Positions 11,706 through 19,890 of a stretch of 64,000 nt of DNA are shown piece after piece. The notes under the pieces are model-generated. The model did no database searches, was not told the origin of the DNA, and worked only from the letters and a program-made list of their open reading frames with translations. The stretch covers positions 1 to 64,000 of the forward strand of contig NZ_JNXT01000023.1 of the NCBI RefSeq assembly GCF_000716675.1. Direction: 5' to 3'. Made by a program: the position numbers and the translations under genes. This DNA comes from Streptomyces alboflavus (GTDB lineage Bacteria > Actinomycetota > Actinomycetes > Streptomycetales > Streptomycetaceae). Within the stretch, counting starts at the first letter, position 1. Each line of letters starts with the position of its first letter.

Positions 11706-11912
11706 CTACTGGACCTGGTTTCCCACCTTCGGCACCGTGAGCGTTCCGGGTGTTCCGGCGCCTTCGGCTGGTTCGTCGATGCGGGTCAGCTTCTGCGGAT
11801 TCCGCATGAGGTGGATCCGGGTGACCCGGCCGTCCTCCAGTACGAGGCTCATCGCGGTCGGCCTCCCGTCGATCTGGAACCGGCCCGCGGGCGCGCCGTC
11901 GAGCCAGGAAGT
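11706..11912 (-). pseudogene. Remnant of an ECF41 (SigJ-type) sigma factor, C-terminal tail only
   Basis: The about 67 residues ending at this stop read WLDGAPAGRFQIDG, then RPTAMSLVLEDGRVTRIH and LMRNPQKLTRIDE. This is the end of the SnoaL-like domain of ECF41 sigma factors (TIGR02957 type), where DGR(V/I)T-I---RNP-KL is the signature. Nothing upstream encodes the sigma2 and sigma4 regions: the frame runs into the 3' end of the DinB-like gene 20 bp away. It is best read as the stump of a deleted gene. Confidence 0.65.
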
Positions 11913-11931
11913 CGGTCGTGCGCGTGCCGCT

Positions 11932-12564
11932 TCACAGTGTGGAGCCGTGGGATCCGGCGTGGTCGGATGGGGCGACGGCGGCCCGTGCGGCTCGCTCGAT
12001 CTTGGCGCGCTGGGCATTCCAGAAGGTCGCGTTCCGCTGCGGAGTCGCGTACCGGGCTGTCGTGCCGGTCGACTCGTCGAGCTGTTCGCGCAGGATGTCG
12101 GCGTGTCCAGCGTGCCGACTGGTCTCGGTGAGCATCTGGACCAGGATGTTGAACAGCTTCACGTCGGGCCGTGGCCACCAGGGCACGTGGCCGGAGGAGT
12201 CGAGGGCGAGGGCGGTGATCGTCGTGTCTGAGTGCTCCCAGGCGCGACGGTAACGGCCGACGATCTCGTCGCGCGTCTCGTGCTCGGTCGCCCACATGTC
12301 GGCACCGTGTTCCCCGGGGGCGTCCCACCGGGGCAGCGGCCCGGGGAACGGCCGGTCGAAGACCTCCCCGAAGTACCTGGACTCCAAGATCGACAGGTGC
12401 TTGACCAGGCCGAGAAGGTTCGTGCCCGTCGGGGTCAGGGGGCGGCGGACGTCGTACTCGCCGAGCCCGTCGAGTTCCCAGAGCATCACCTCGCGCATCT
12501 CTCGGAGATCGCTGTGCAGGTACTCCTTCGCGAAGTCATCGATCACGGGACATGAGCCTGCCAT
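11932..12564 (-). CDS. DinB/DUF664 family protein
   Basis: A 210-aa protein of the DinB-like four-helix superfamily (DUF664 type). It shows LREMREVMLWELDGL, TNLLGLVKHLSILESRYFGEVF, with the first His of the usual metal triad, and LTETSRHAGHADILREQLD (two His, about residues 146-150). Family members include mycothiol-dependent and damage-inducible proteins, and this subgroup is functionally unassigned. It is unrelated to the DNA polymerase gene of the same name. The start is uncertain: ATG at 12564, or a GTG six codons in (VIDDFAKEYL). No clear RBS is present for either. A sigma-factor remnant follows it directly. Confidence 0.82.
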   Translation of the reverse strand: MAGSCPVIDDFAKEYLHSDLREMREVMLWELDGLGEYDVRRPLTPTGTNLLGLVKHLSILESRYFGEVFDRPFPGPLPRWDAPGEHGADMWATEHETRDEIVGRYRRAWEHSDTTITALALDSSGHVPWWPRPDVKLFNILVQMLTETSRHAGHADILREQLDESTGTTARYATPQRNATFWNAQRAKIERAARAAVAPSDHAGSHGSTL

Positions 12565-12727
12565 GCGCCGTGGGCGGGCTCAACCCGCGCCCGTAGCTGT
12601 CGAGTTGGTGTCGATCGTGACGGGTGGAGGACTCCGAGGCGCGCCGCGCTTCCGCGCCGTCATGCCGGCGCAGCCGACGACGTGAACGACAAGCACGCCT
12701 CGATGGGGGTTGCCGACTGAACAGTTC

Positions 12728-12763
12728 CGATATATCGTTGAAGCATCGCGACTGGTCAACGAT
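12728..12763 (+). promoter_or_regulatory. Probable PadR operator: nested palindromes
   Basis: ATCGTTGA (12734-12741) and TCAACGAT (12756-12763) form a perfect 8-bp inverted repeat with a 14-bp spacer. A separate perfect palindrome CGATATATCG overlaps the left arm (12728-12737). The site lies 74 bp before the padR-like ATG. PadR dimers bind such spaced, AT-containing palindromes, often to repress themselves. Confidence 0.6.
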
Positions 12764-12836
12764 GTCTCTACCTGATCGTCGTTTGTCGCGGGAGGACTCG
12801 CCGCAAGGGTGGGTCACCAGGAAAGGAAAGATCGCT

Positions 12837-13454
12837 ATGCGTTCCCACGGTTTTGAGCACAAGCACGGTCATGGACGCGGGCGCGGCCCGTACGGACCCG
12901 GTCGTGAGGACCGGGGCGGGTTCGAGGGCAGGCGCGCTGCGTTCGGGCCCTTCGGTCCCGGGTTCGGCGGCCCTTGGGGCGGCGGGCGCGGAGGCCGGGG
13001 CGGGCCCCGGGGCAGGGCGCGGCGCGGTGATGTGCGCGCCTCGATCCTGGCCCTCCTGAAGGACCGGCCGATGCACGGTTACGAGATGATCCAGGAGATC
13101 GCCGAGCGCAGCGGCGGGGCGTGGAAGCCCAGCCCCGGCTCGGTCTACCCGACCCTCCAGCTCCTGGAGGACGAGGGTCTGATCGCCAGCGAGAGCGAGG
13201 GCGGCAAGAAGCTGTTCGCGCTCACCGACTCCGGCCGCGAGGCGGCGGAAGAGGGCCCGGACGCACCCTGGGAAGAGGCCGGGCGCGGCGTCGACTTCGA
13301 GGCGCTCACCGAGATCCGGCAGGCCGGGTTCGGCCTGATGGAGGCGTTCGGCCAGGTCTGGAAGACCGGCTCCAAGGAGCAGCGAGAGAAGGCGCTCACG
13401 GTCATCAACGACGCCCGTAAGAAGCTGTATCTGATCCTCGCCGATGAGGACTGA
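12837..13454 (+). CDS. PadR family transcriptional regulator
   Basis: A 205-aa regulator. The first 60 residues are a Gly/Arg/His-rich tail (HGHGRGRGPYGPGR, GGRGGRGG), probably disordered and metal- or DNA-contacting. The winged helix follows at about 65-140: RASILALLKDRPMHGYEMIQEI, GGAWKPSPGSVYPTLQLLEDEGLI and GGKKLFALTDSGREAA, all canonical for PadR-s1. A helical C-terminal dimer segment follows. The ATG at 12837 sits behind GGAAAGGAAAG. An in-frame ATG at 12624 would add 71 residues of poor codon quality and cross the operator. Likely autoregulated. A double hairpin follows the stop. Confidence 0.93.
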   Translation: MRSHGFEHKHGHGRGRGPYGPGREDRGGFEGRRAAFGPFGPGFGGPWGGGRGGRGGPRGRARRGDVRASILALLKDRPMHGYEMIQEIAERSGGAWKPSPGSVYPTLQLLEDEGLIASESEGGKKLFALTDSGREAAEEGPDAPWEEAGRGVDFEALTEIRQAGFGLMEAFGQVWKTGSKEQREKALTVINDARKKLYLILADED

Positions 13455-13455
13455 C

Positions 13456-13519
13456 GCGGTGCGGGCCCGCCGCCCGCACCGCTGGTGAAGCGCCCCGCGC
13501 GTGCTGCGCGGGGCGCTTC
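13456..13519. terminator. Double hairpin between convergent padR-like and SRPBCC genes
   Basis: Two perfect stems follow each other: GCGGTGCGGG/CCCGCACCGC (13456-13482) and GAAGCGCCCCGCGC/GCGCGGGGCGCTTC with loop GTGCT (13487-13519). They lie between the 3' ends of two convergent genes, so the pair probably ends transcription from both sides. Confidence 0.8.
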
Positions 13520-13546
13520 GCTGTCGTGCCCCCGGCGCGCGCGAGG

Positions 13547-13975
13547 TCAGGTCACCAGTGCGCCCAGCTTGCGGAGCGACTCGTTCATGGCCGCCGTCGC
13601 CGAGTCCTTGAGCTTGCCCGCCATGAGGCTCACCGCGGCGCCGGAGAACTCGCCGTTCGCGCGGATCGTCGTCGCCTCGCCGTCGGGTTCGAGCGTGTAG
13701 CGGGTGCTGACGTCGACGCCCATCGGGCCCTTGCCCTTGATCGCGAAGGTGCGGGCCGTCTCCACCTCCACGATCGTCCACGCGACCTCGGCCGGAAAGC
13801 CCATGAGCTTCATGTTCTCCGTGAAGGTGCCGCCCGTTTCGAGGGTCTCGGGGCCGCCCTTCGGGAAGCTGGTGTGCGTGGAGTTCCACTGCGCGTACGA
13901 GGTGAAGTCCGTCAGCTGCGCCCAGACCTTCTCCGCCGGTGCCTCGATGCGTGCCTCCGCGCTGACTTCGGCCAT
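13547..13975 (-). CDS. SRPBCC (START/Bet v1-like) family protein
   Basis: A 142-aa single-domain protein. RIEAPAEKVWAQLTDFTSYAQW is the standard N-terminal SRPBCC helix-strand signature, followed by strands around TFTENMKLMG, AWTIVEVETARTFAIKGKG and TRYTLEPDGEATTI, and a long C-terminal helix. The fold forms a hydrophobic ligand pocket. The ligand is unknown. I chose ATG (MAEVSAEARI) with AAGGGG 8 nt upstream over the GTG three codons earlier, which overlaps that RBS. Convergent with the PadR gene and divergent from the methyltransferase. Confidence 0.88.
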   Translation of the reverse strand: MAEVSAEARIEAPAEKVWAQLTDFTSYAQWNSTHTSFPKGGPETLETGGTFTENMKLMGFPAEVAWTIVEVETARTFAIKGKGPMGVDVSTRYTLEPDGEATTIRANGEFSGAAVSLMAGKLKDSATAAMNESLRKLGALVT

Positions 13976-14130
13976 TGCGACCACCCCTTCTCGTCGGGTG
14001 CTGCGCCGGGCGCAGCCACGGTGTCGCGGAACGTATCCCCAGGCCTCGGAACATTCAATACTGATGGATCGTCAGATCTGTGGGCCCGGGTAGGGTTGGC
14101 TTCTTTGCCCGCACCGCAGGAAGGCCCTCT

Positions 14131-14907
14131 ATGTCCTGGTCAGACCACTCCGCCGTGGTGACACGACTGCGTGCCGCGGGCTGTGTGTTCGCCGAGGACG
14201 AGGCGGATCTGCTGCTCGCCGCCGCCGAGGGGCCGGACCAGCTGGACGCGATGGTCGCGCGACGCGTGAGCGGGCTTCCGCTGGAACACGTCGTCGGGTG
14301 GGCCGAGTTCGCAGGTCTGCGCGTCGCCGTCGACTCGGGCGTCTTCGTGCCGCGCCGCCGCACCGAATTCCTGGTCCGTGAGGCGGCCTCGCTCGCCGGG
14401 CCCGGAGCCGTGGTCGTCGACCTGTGCTGCGGCTCGGGCGCGCTCGGCGCCGCGCTCGCCGCCGCCCTCGGAGACGTCGAACTGCACGCCGCCGACATCG
14501 ACCCGGCCGCCGTGGCCTGCGCCCGCCGCAATGTCGCCGCGGCCCGGGGGCACGTCCACGAAGGCGACCTCTACGAAGCGCTGCCCGGCCGGCTCCGGGG
14601 CCGGGTCGACGTGCTGCTCGCGAACGTTCCGTACGTCCCGACGGACGAGGTCGCCCTGCTGCCCGCCGAGGCGCGCGAGCACGAGGCGCGGGTGGCCCTC
14701 GACGGGGGCGTGGACGGGCTCGACGTGCTGCGGCGGGTGACCGCGGACGCGAGGGCGTGGCTGGCGCCGGGCGGACGGCTGCTGTTCGAGACGAGCGAGC
14801 GTCAGGTGCCGTCGGCGGTCGAGGCCGTCGGAGCGGCGGGGCTCGTGGCGAAGGTGGTCACGGATGACGAGCTGTACGCGACCGTGGTGGTGGGGGAGCG
14901 GGCGTAG
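14131..14907 (+). CDS. PrmC-like protein N5-glutamine methyltransferase
   Basis: A 258-aa class I SAM methyltransferase of the HemK/PrmC group. VVDLCCGSGALG (about residues 92-105) is the SAM loop, and Asn165-Val-Pro-Tyr168 stands where PrmC has NPPY. This NVPY form is typical of a second Streptomyces PrmC-like protein. True PrmC methylates the GGQ glutamine of release factors, and the target of this paralogue is not known. An N-terminal helical region (1-75) matches the PrmC substrate-binding domain. The ATG at 14131 follows AGGAAGG. The 3' end runs into a 28-bp direct repeat. Confidence 0.85.
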   Translation: MSWSDHSAVVTRLRAAGCVFAEDEADLLLAAAEGPDQLDAMVARRVSGLPLEHVVGWAEFAGLRVAVDSGVFVPRRRTEFLVREAASLAGPGAVVVDLCCGSGALGAALAAALGDVELHAADIDPAAVACARRNVAAARGHVHEGDLYEALPGRLRGRVDVLLANVPYVPTDEVALLPAEAREHEARVALDGGVDGLDVLRRVTADARAWLAPGGRLLFETSERQVPSAVEAVGAAGLVAKVVTDDELYATVVVGERA

Positions 14908-14982
14908 GCATGGGTGGTGGGGAGCGGGCGTAGGCGCGGACAGGGGGAGCAGGTGTAGGCATGGGTGGTGGGGAGCGGGCGT
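14904..14982. repeat. 28-bp exact direct repeat, 51-bp period
   Basis: A 28-bp sequence beginning GTAGGCATGGGTGGTGG occurs at 14904-14931 and again at 14955-14982. The first copy begins inside the stop codon region of the PrmC-like gene. Similar G-rich fragments lie between the copies. It looks like a local duplication of the gene end and has no coding role. Confidence 0.85.
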
Positions 14983-15049
14983 GGGCGTCGCCGAGCGGGC
15001 GCGCGCAGCCGGTCCCGGCCCGTCCGGGCCGCCGCCACCGCGTTCCGCC

Positions 15050-15238
15050 TCAGCCCACGCGCCGTATCACCGCCGCGTCGAAGAGGTCCAGGGCCCGCGG
15101 GAAGGGGCCCTCGTCGTGGCAGTGCCAGGCGTCCCAGAACAAGTCGGCGGGCAGCGCGTCCGCGGGGGCGTACACGCGGTACACGTACTGCCTGCCGTCG
15201 ATGGCCAGGAGGGCGACCATCCAGCACCTGCTCTCCAT
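15050..15238 (-). CDS. Small conserved hypothetical protein, 62 aa
   Basis: The peptide MESRCWMVALLAIDGRQYVY is followed by RVYAPADALPADLFWDAWHC and ends FDAAVIRRVG. It has good codon bias and resembles small Streptomyces proteins of unknown function. A longer frame from 15292 exists, but the added residues are unlike the rest. The single domain is probably one beta hairpin plus a helix. I cannot assign a role. Confidence 0.6.
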   Translation of the reverse strand: MESRCWMVALLAIDGRQYVYRVYAPADALPADLFWDAWHCHDEGPFPRALDLFDAAVIRRVG

Positions 15239-15436
15239 GCCTCTGACAGACGAGCGCCGGTGCGTGGCGGTTGCGCACCCGGCGTGAAGCAAGGCGGCGC
15301 GCGCCCCACCTGGGAAAACAGTCAGATGTCATCCGTAAGGAGGACAACCTATTCGGCCATCCCCAACCTGTGTCGGACGGGGAAATGCTTCCCGCCGCCG
15401 ATGCCGTGGCCCCCGGAGACTGATGGGGTGGGGGAT

Positions 15437-15979
15437 GTGCAAAGCCGTACCCCCCAGGGCGCCGAACCCGGCCCGAACCGAGCAGACATCGAATCCAGCC
15501 TGAGCGTGGCGCTGGCCTCGGTGATGGCCGGCGCGCGCCGACGGGCCGTGCGTGACGGGGACCGGCAGGTCGACACCGCGCATCTGCTGCACTCGCTCCT
15601 GGAGCAGGAGCCGCCGGTACGGTCCGTCTTCGACGGCGGCCCGCAGGTCGCGCGGCTGCTCGGCTATCTCGTCCAGCGCAGCATCGGCTACGGACTGCAG
15701 TGGCAGGGCACCGTCGAGGACTCCGGGGCCGTGCCGTTGGTGGCCGCGGCCAAGGAAACGGTTCTCTCGCCCGCGGCCGCCGGTGCCATGGAGGCCGCGT
15801 CCGACCGCGCCACGCTGCGCGGTCAGGCACAGGCCGAGGGCGTGGACCTGCTCGCGGCCCTGGCCGCCGACGCCGAGTGCCGGGCCGTGGAGGTGCTGCG
15901 CCGCGCGGGCGTGGACGTGGACGCGCTGCTCGTGCGCATCGAGAGCGAGTGCGAGACGGGGCGCGAGTCCGGCTGGTGA
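15437..15979 (+). CDS. Clp N-terminal domain (ClpR-like) protein
   Basis: A 180-aa protein with the double Clp_N repeat that in ClpA/ClpC binds substrates and adaptors. ADIESSLSVALASVMAGARRRAV and DTAHLLHSLLEQEP form repeat 1 (about residues 15-75). VPLVAAAKETVLSPAAAGAMEAA and GVDLLAALAADAECRAVEVLRRAGVD form repeat 2 (about 95-165). No AAA domain follows, so it may be an adaptor or decoy for ClpC rather than a protease subunit. Start choice is uncertain: GTG at 15437, directly after a G-rich stretch, GTG at 15428 or ATG at 15401. Confidence 0.8.
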   Translation: MQSRTPQGAEPGPNRADIESSLSVALASVMAGARRRAVRDGDRQVDTAHLLHSLLEQEPPVRSVFDGGPQVARLLGYLVQRSIGYGLQWQGTVEDSGAVPLVAAAKETVLSPAAAGAMEAASDRATLRGQAQAEGVDLLAALAADAECRAVEVLRRAGVDVDALLVRIESECETGRESGW

Positions 15980-16109
15980 GCCGAGGGCCCGCTCGCAGGG
16001 CTCGATGACCTGGGGTGCCGGGGTGCTTGAGGCCCCCGTGGGTGCCCGCTGTCCGCCCGTTGAGACAGTGGTCAAAGAGAGTGACGGTCATGACCTCGCC
16101 TGTCATCAT

Positions 16110-17135
16110 GTGCCGGTGCTTGGGTCTGAGGAGAAGTCGCAGGGGAACCCGCAGGGGCGTGCCGGGGGCGGGCGGGGGCTCGGTCTCGGCCTCGCGCTCC
16201 TCTCGGCGTTCGCGTTCGGCGGCTCGGGTGTCGCGGCCAAGCCGCTGATCGAGGCGGGCCTCGACCCGCTGCACGTGGTGTGGCTGCGGGTGGCGGGCGC
16301 GGCCCTGGTGATGCTGCCGGTCGCCTGGCGCCACCGCGCGCTGGTGCGGGAACGGCCCGCGCTGCTCGCGGGCTTCGGGCTCCTCGCCGTCGCCGGCGTA
16401 CAGGCCTGCTACTTCGCCTCGATCTCCCGCATCCCCGTCGGCGTGGCCCTGCTCGTCGAATACCTGGCGCCCGCCCTCGTCCTCGGCTGGGTGCGGTTCG
16501 TGCAGCGCAGGCCCGTCACCAAGGCCGCCGCGTTCGGCGTGGTCCTCGCCGTGGGCGGGCTCGCCTGCGTCGTCGAGGTGTGGTCGGGCCTGAGCTTCGA
16601 CACCGTCGGACTGCTGCTCGCGCTCGGTGCCGCCTGCTGCCAGGTCGGCTACTTCGTCCTGTCCGACCAGGGCAGCGACGCGGGTGAGAAGGCACCGGAC
16701 CCGTTCGGCGTCATCGCCTACGGACTGCTCGTCGGCACGGCCCTGCTCACCGTCATCGCACGCCCCTGGGGCATGGACTGGCAGGTGCTCGCAGGGAGCG
16801 CCGACATGGACGGCTCCGCGGTGCCCGCCTGGGCCCTCATCGGCTGGATCGTGCTCATCGCCACCGTCGTCGCGTACCTCACCGGAGTCGTGTCCGTACG
16901 CAGGCTCTCGCCGCAGGTCGCGGGCGTCGTGGCATGCCTCGAAGCGGTCATAGCGACCGTGCTCGCCTGGGTCATGCTCGGCGAACAGCTCTCGGCGCCG
17001 CAGCTCGCCGGGGGAGCCGTCGTCCTGGTGGGCGCGTTCATCGCCCAGTCGGCGACACCCGCGAAGACGGAGAGCTCCGTGGTCCGCGTCTCAGACTCCG
17101 AAGAGGAGTTGTCGACGAGCGGCACCGCCGCCTAG
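16110..17135 (+). CDS. EamA/DMT family exporter (first of three)
   Basis: About 341 aa with ten hydrophobic segments in two EamA halves: LALLSAFAFGGSGVAAKPLIEAG, YFASISRIPVGVALLVEYLAPALVL, then LLLALGAACCQVGYFVLSDQG and LTGVVSVRRLSPQVAGVVACLEAVIATVLAWVMLGE. DMT exporters move amino acids or other small metabolites out of the cell, and specificity cannot be read here. The start is unclear (GTG at 16110 or 16116, or GTG at 16068), and no strong RBS is present. A perfect palindrome GGTCATGACC lies at 16087-16096, just before the chosen start. The C-terminal tail is acidic and Ser-rich. A leader peptide for the next gene begins 10 bp after the stop. Confidence 0.87.
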   Translation: MPVLGSEEKSQGNPQGRAGGGRGLGLGLALLSAFAFGGSGVAAKPLIEAGLDPLHVVWLRVAGAALVMLPVAWRHRALVRERPALLAGFGLLAVAGVQACYFASISRIPVGVALLVEYLAPALVLGWVRFVQRRPVTKAAAFGVVLAVGGLACVVEVWSGLSFDTVGLLLALGAACCQVGYFVLSDQGSDAGEKAPDPFGVIAYGLLVGTALLTVIARPWGMDWQVLAGSADMDGSAVPAWALIGWIVLIATVVAYLTGVVSVRRLSPQVAGVVACLEAVIATVLAWVMLGEQLSAPQLAGGAVVLVGAFIAQSATPAKTESSVVRVSDSEEELSTSGTAA

Positions 17136-17145
17136 GGTGGCGATC

Positions 17146-17187
17146 ATGCACGCACGAGCGCTCGTCCTTCCGCCTCCCGCCGCCTAG
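17146..17187 (+). CDS. Candidate 13-aa leader peptide before second EamA gene
   Basis: ATG to TAG encodes [20 protein letters not shown] ends 5 nt before the ATG, which is a better RBS than many genes here have. The RALVL run and position are reminiscent of the actinobacterial ilvB leader peptide. Downstream, before the EamA GTG, lie two stem-loops. Translation-sensing attenuation by branched-chain aminoacyl-tRNA is a reasonable guess, not shown. Confidence 0.4.
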   Translation: MHARALVLPPPAA

Positions 17188-17211
17188 CGCGCGGGCCTCC
17201 CACGGATCACG

Positions 17212-17342
17212 CCCGGCCATCGGCCGGGTGGACGGTGCTGCCCGCAGACGCCAGTCAAGGACCTGCGTCACCGGGCTTCGCGGCTTCTTCTTCCGAGCCA
17301 GTCCACGCACCCACAGCTCTGTACGGGTGCCGGTGCGCCCGT
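17212..17342 (+). promoter_or_regulatory. Stem-loops in leader of second EamA gene
   Basis: CCCGGCC-ATC-GGCCGGG (17212-17228) is a perfect 7-bp hairpin 25 nt past the leader peptide stop. ACGGGTG (17323-17329) pairs with CGCCCGT (17336-17342), one wobble, ending 40 nt before the EamA start. They could be alternative attenuator structures. Confidence 0.4.
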
Positions 17343-17381
17343 GACGCGGTCTTCCTCCTGAACCTCTGCGGAGAATTCCAC

Positions 17382-18380
17382 GTGTCGAGCGTGTCAAGCA
17401 TGTCGAACGCGTCCACCGCGTCGACCGATTCACCTGCCGCCTCCGGTCTTTCCGTCCGGCGCGGCCTCCTGTACCTGGGCATCGCCGGTGCCGCCTGGGG
17501 CACCGCCGGGGCCGCCGCGTCGCTGGTCTTCTCGGCCAGCGACATGGGGCCCGTCGCCCTCTCCTTCTGGCGCTGCGCCGGAGGGTTCCTGCTGCTCCTC
17601 GGCGCACGGCTCGCGCGGCCGCGCCGGGGCGCGCGCTCCGGATCCGGTCTGCCGCTTCGCCGCCGGGCGCTGCGGGTCACCGCCCTCGGTGTGGCCCTCG
17701 CCGTCTTCCAGACCGCCTACTTCGCCGCCGTGGAGGCGACCGGGCTCGCGGTCGGCACCGTCGTCACGCTCGGCGCGGGGCCCGTCCTCATCGCGCTGGG
17801 CGCCCGTCTCGCCCTGGGGGAGCGACTCGGGCTCGGCGGGAGCTGCGCGGTGGGCGGCGCGCTCGCCGGGCTCGCCGTGCTGTTCGTCGGCGGCGGGGAC
17901 GCGGCCGTACGTCCCTGGGGAGTGGCCTTCGCGCTGGTGTCGGCGGCCGGGTACGCCGTGATGACGCTGCTGACCCGGTGGTGGGGGCGCGACGGCGGGG
18001 CGGACTCCTCCGGCGACACGACGATGTGGTCCTTCGCCGTCGTGTCGGTGTGCCTGCTGCCGCTCGCCGCCGCCGAAGGCCTCGTGCCGCACACGGCCGA
18101 ACCCGCGCGCGTGCTGGCCTGCTTGCTCTACATCGCCGCCGTGCCGACGGCGCTCGCGTACGCGCTGTACTTCGCCGGAGCCGCCGTCGTCCGGTCCGCG
18201 ACCGTCTCCGTGATCATGCTCCTGGAGCCGGTGAGCGCGGCCGCCATCGCCGTCGCCCTGCTCGGGGAGGAGCTGAACGCGGCGACCGTCGCGGGCACCC
18301 TGCTGATGCTCGCGGCGGTCACGGGGCTCGCGGGGGCGGAGGCGCGAGGGGCCGCGCGCGGGCGGGAGGAAGGGGCGTGA
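17382..18380 (+). CDS. EamA/DMT family exporter (second)
   Basis: A 332-aa ten-segment membrane protein: [70 protein letters not shown], and in the second half [20 protein letters not shown] and [25 protein letters not shown]. It is related to but clearly different from the upstream EamA protein. The GTG at 17382 lies 8 nt after GGAG. The 247-bp leader between the two exporter genes carries a short peptide frame and hairpins, so this gene may have its own control. Substrate unknown. Confidence 0.88.
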   Translation: MSSVSSMSNASTASTDSPAASGLSVRRGLLYLGIAGAAWGTAGAAASLVFSASDMGPVALSFWRCAGGFLLLLGARLARPRRGARSGSGLPLRRRALRVTALGVALAVFQTAYFAAVEATGLAVGTVVTLGAGPVLIALGARLALGERLGLGGSCAVGGALAGLAVLFVGGGDAAVRPWGVAFALVSAAGYAVMTLLTRWWGRDGGADSSGDTTMWSFAVVSVCLLPLAAAEGLVPHTAEPARVLACLLYIAAVPTALAYALYFAGAAVVRSATVSVIMLLEPVSAAAIAVALLGEELNAATVAGTLLMLAAVTGLAGAEARGAARGREEGA

Positions 18381-18447
18381 CGCGGTAGCGGGGGGGCGGG
18401 GGTGCGCCGCGCCCCCGCCGGCCCTCGCTCCTCCCGCCCGCCTGCGG

Positions 18448-19098
18448 CTACTTCGCTGTACGCCCGCCCAACTGATGGGCCAGCGCGGCCGCGTCACGCG
18501 GGCCGCCGCGCTCCTTCAGGCCCGCCGCTATCCGGTCCTGCACCTCCAGCGGCTTGTGGTGGGCGTACTTGAACTTCGCCTGTACGTCGACGACGTCGAG
18601 GGACACCCCGCGGATGCCGGAGAGCAGCCTGCCGAACGGCTCCTCGCCCACGGCCGTCGGCGCCGAGCCGCCGTCGGGCTGGAAGTGGCCGGCCTGGCGG
18701 TTCAGAAGCTCGGCCTTCGCGGCGGGGTCGTCCACGATCCGGGCCGTGCAGTGGAGCTGGACGGCGGCGTAGAAGCTGGTCGGCACGCCGTGCTCGGGCG
18801 GGGCCTGTGGGGCGGCGCCCCATGGACCCGGCACGAAGACGTAGTCGTCGACCACGCTCAGGACGACGTCCGGGTTCGCCTCCAGGGCCGCCCACAGCGG
18901 GTTCGGGCGCGCCAGGTGGAGCAGGACGCGGCCGCGCGGGCCGGAGTCGGCGTCGTACACGAAGTGGGTCGGCTGGAGGTGCGGCGGCTCGCCGGGCAGG
19001 CCGTTCACGGCGAGCTGGCCGAAGTCGTGCTGGGCCAGCCATCGTTGCCACTCGGCGTCGGAGGCCGGTGCGTCCCAGGGATGGACCAGCATCACCAT
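18448..19098 (-). CDS. PaiB-type FMN-binding negative transcriptional regulator
   Basis: A 216-aa protein of the PaiB family, a split-barrel FMN-binding fold. Visible are LVHPWDAPASDAEWQRWLAQHDFGQLAV, HLQPTHFVYD, GRVLLHLARPNPLWAAL, VPTSFYAAVQLHCTARIV and FKYAHHKPLEVQDRIAAGL near the end. Despite the name, regulation of sporulation and protease genes is documented only for Bacillus PaiB. The ATG overlaps the preceding gene's stop region by TGACATG spacing, so it is translationally coupled to the PNPOx gene upstream. The two probably form a two-gene operon. Confidence 0.88.
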   Translation of the reverse strand: MVMLVHPWDAPASDAEWQRWLAQHDFGQLAVNGLPGEPPHLQPTHFVYDADSGPRGRVLLHLARPNPLWAALEANPDVVLSVVDDYVFVPGPWGAAPQAPPEHGVPTSFYAAVQLHCTARIVDDPAAKAELLNRQAGHFQPDGGSAPTAVGEEPFGRLLSGIRGVSLDVVDVQAKFKYAHHKPLEVQDRIAAGLKERGGPRDAAALAHQLGGRTAK

Positions 19099-19099
19099 G

Positions 19100-19843
19100 T
19101 CAGGCCTCTGGCAGATAGTCGGGCACGGCGATGTCGGGGGCGAGGTCGTCCGACGGGATGACGGGGTCGTAGCCCTTGCGCAGCGGGACGACACCGGACC
19201 AGTAGGGCAGGTCCATGTCCTCCGGCTCGTCGTTCGGGGCGCCCGTGCGCATCTTCGCCGACACCTCGTCGAGGTCCAGGTAGAGCACGGCGGTCGCGGC
19301 CAGCTCCTTGGCGTTGGCCGGGCGGGAGTCGGCGGAGCGGCCCGGCACCACGTGGTCGACGAGGGCGTCCAGGGCGGTGCGCTTCTCCTCGGGGTCCGTG
19401 ACCTGCCGCGCGATGCCGTGCACCACCACGGAGCGGTAGTTGATCGAGTGGTGGAAGGCCGAGCGGGCCAGGACGAGACCGTCGACGTGAGTGACCGTCA
19501 GGCACACCGGAAGGCCCGGATCCGCTTCGCTGTCCGCAGTGGCGCCCGCCATCCGCAGGGGCCGCGACCCGGTCGAGCCGTGTACGTAGAGCCGCTCGCC
19601 GACCCGGCCGTACAGCGTCGGAAGGACCACGGGGGCGCCGTCGCGCACGAAGCCCAGGTGGCAGACGTACGACTCGTCCAGTATCGCGTGCACCAGCTCG
19701 CGGTCGTATGCCGCGCGGTCGCGGGACCGCGTGGGGACGGTGCGGTCGGTCGGGGTGTAGGGGGCGCCGGCCGGCGCGGCCGGCTGCGTCGTCGTCTCCA
19801 TGGCCTTCTCCATCGCTTCGCAGGGTGCTGCGGTCGGGGTCAT
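19100..19843 (-). CDS. Pyridoxamine 5'-phosphate oxidase family protein
   Basis: A 247-aa split-barrel protein: LVHAILDESYVCHLGFVRDG, PVVLPTLYGRVGERLYVHGSTGSRPL, CLTVTHVDGLVLARSAFHHSINYRSVVVHG and DLPYWSGVVPLRKGYDPV. This is the actinobacterial Nim/PNPOx-like subgroup that binds FMN or heme rather than oxidising pyridoxamine phosphate. It is the first gene of an operon with the PaiB gene. Divergent from a MocR regulator, which is PLP-dependent, so a shared control region is likely. The N-terminus is uncertain (ATG codons at residues 1, 11 and 15). Confidence 0.87.
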   Translation of the reverse strand: MTPTAAPCEAMEKAMETTTQPAAPAGAPYTPTDRTVPTRSRDRAAYDRELVHAILDESYVCHLGFVRDGAPVVLPTLYGRVGERLYVHGSTGSRPLRMAGATADSEADPGLPVCLTVTHVDGLVLARSAFHHSINYRSVVVHGIARQVTDPEEKRTALDALVDHVVPGRSADSRPANAKELAATAVLYLDLDEVSAKMRTGAPNDEPEDMDLPYWSGVVPLRKGYDPVIPSDDLAPDIAVPDYLPEA

Positions 19844-19854
19844 CTTGCTGCGCC

Positions 19855-19890
19855 TTGCGGACGCTTTTGCACTAGTGCATAATGTGCTTT
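19855..19890 (+). promoter_or_regulatory. mocR-like promoter with a palindrome in the spacer
   Basis: TTGCGG (19855-19860), a 17-bp spacer and CATAAT (19878-19883) form a good sigma-HrdB-type promoter whose start point would fall at the GTG at 19891. The perfect palindrome GCACTAGTGC (19869-19878) fills the right half of the spacer. A protein bound there would block both this promoter and the divergent one. Confidence 0.65.
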
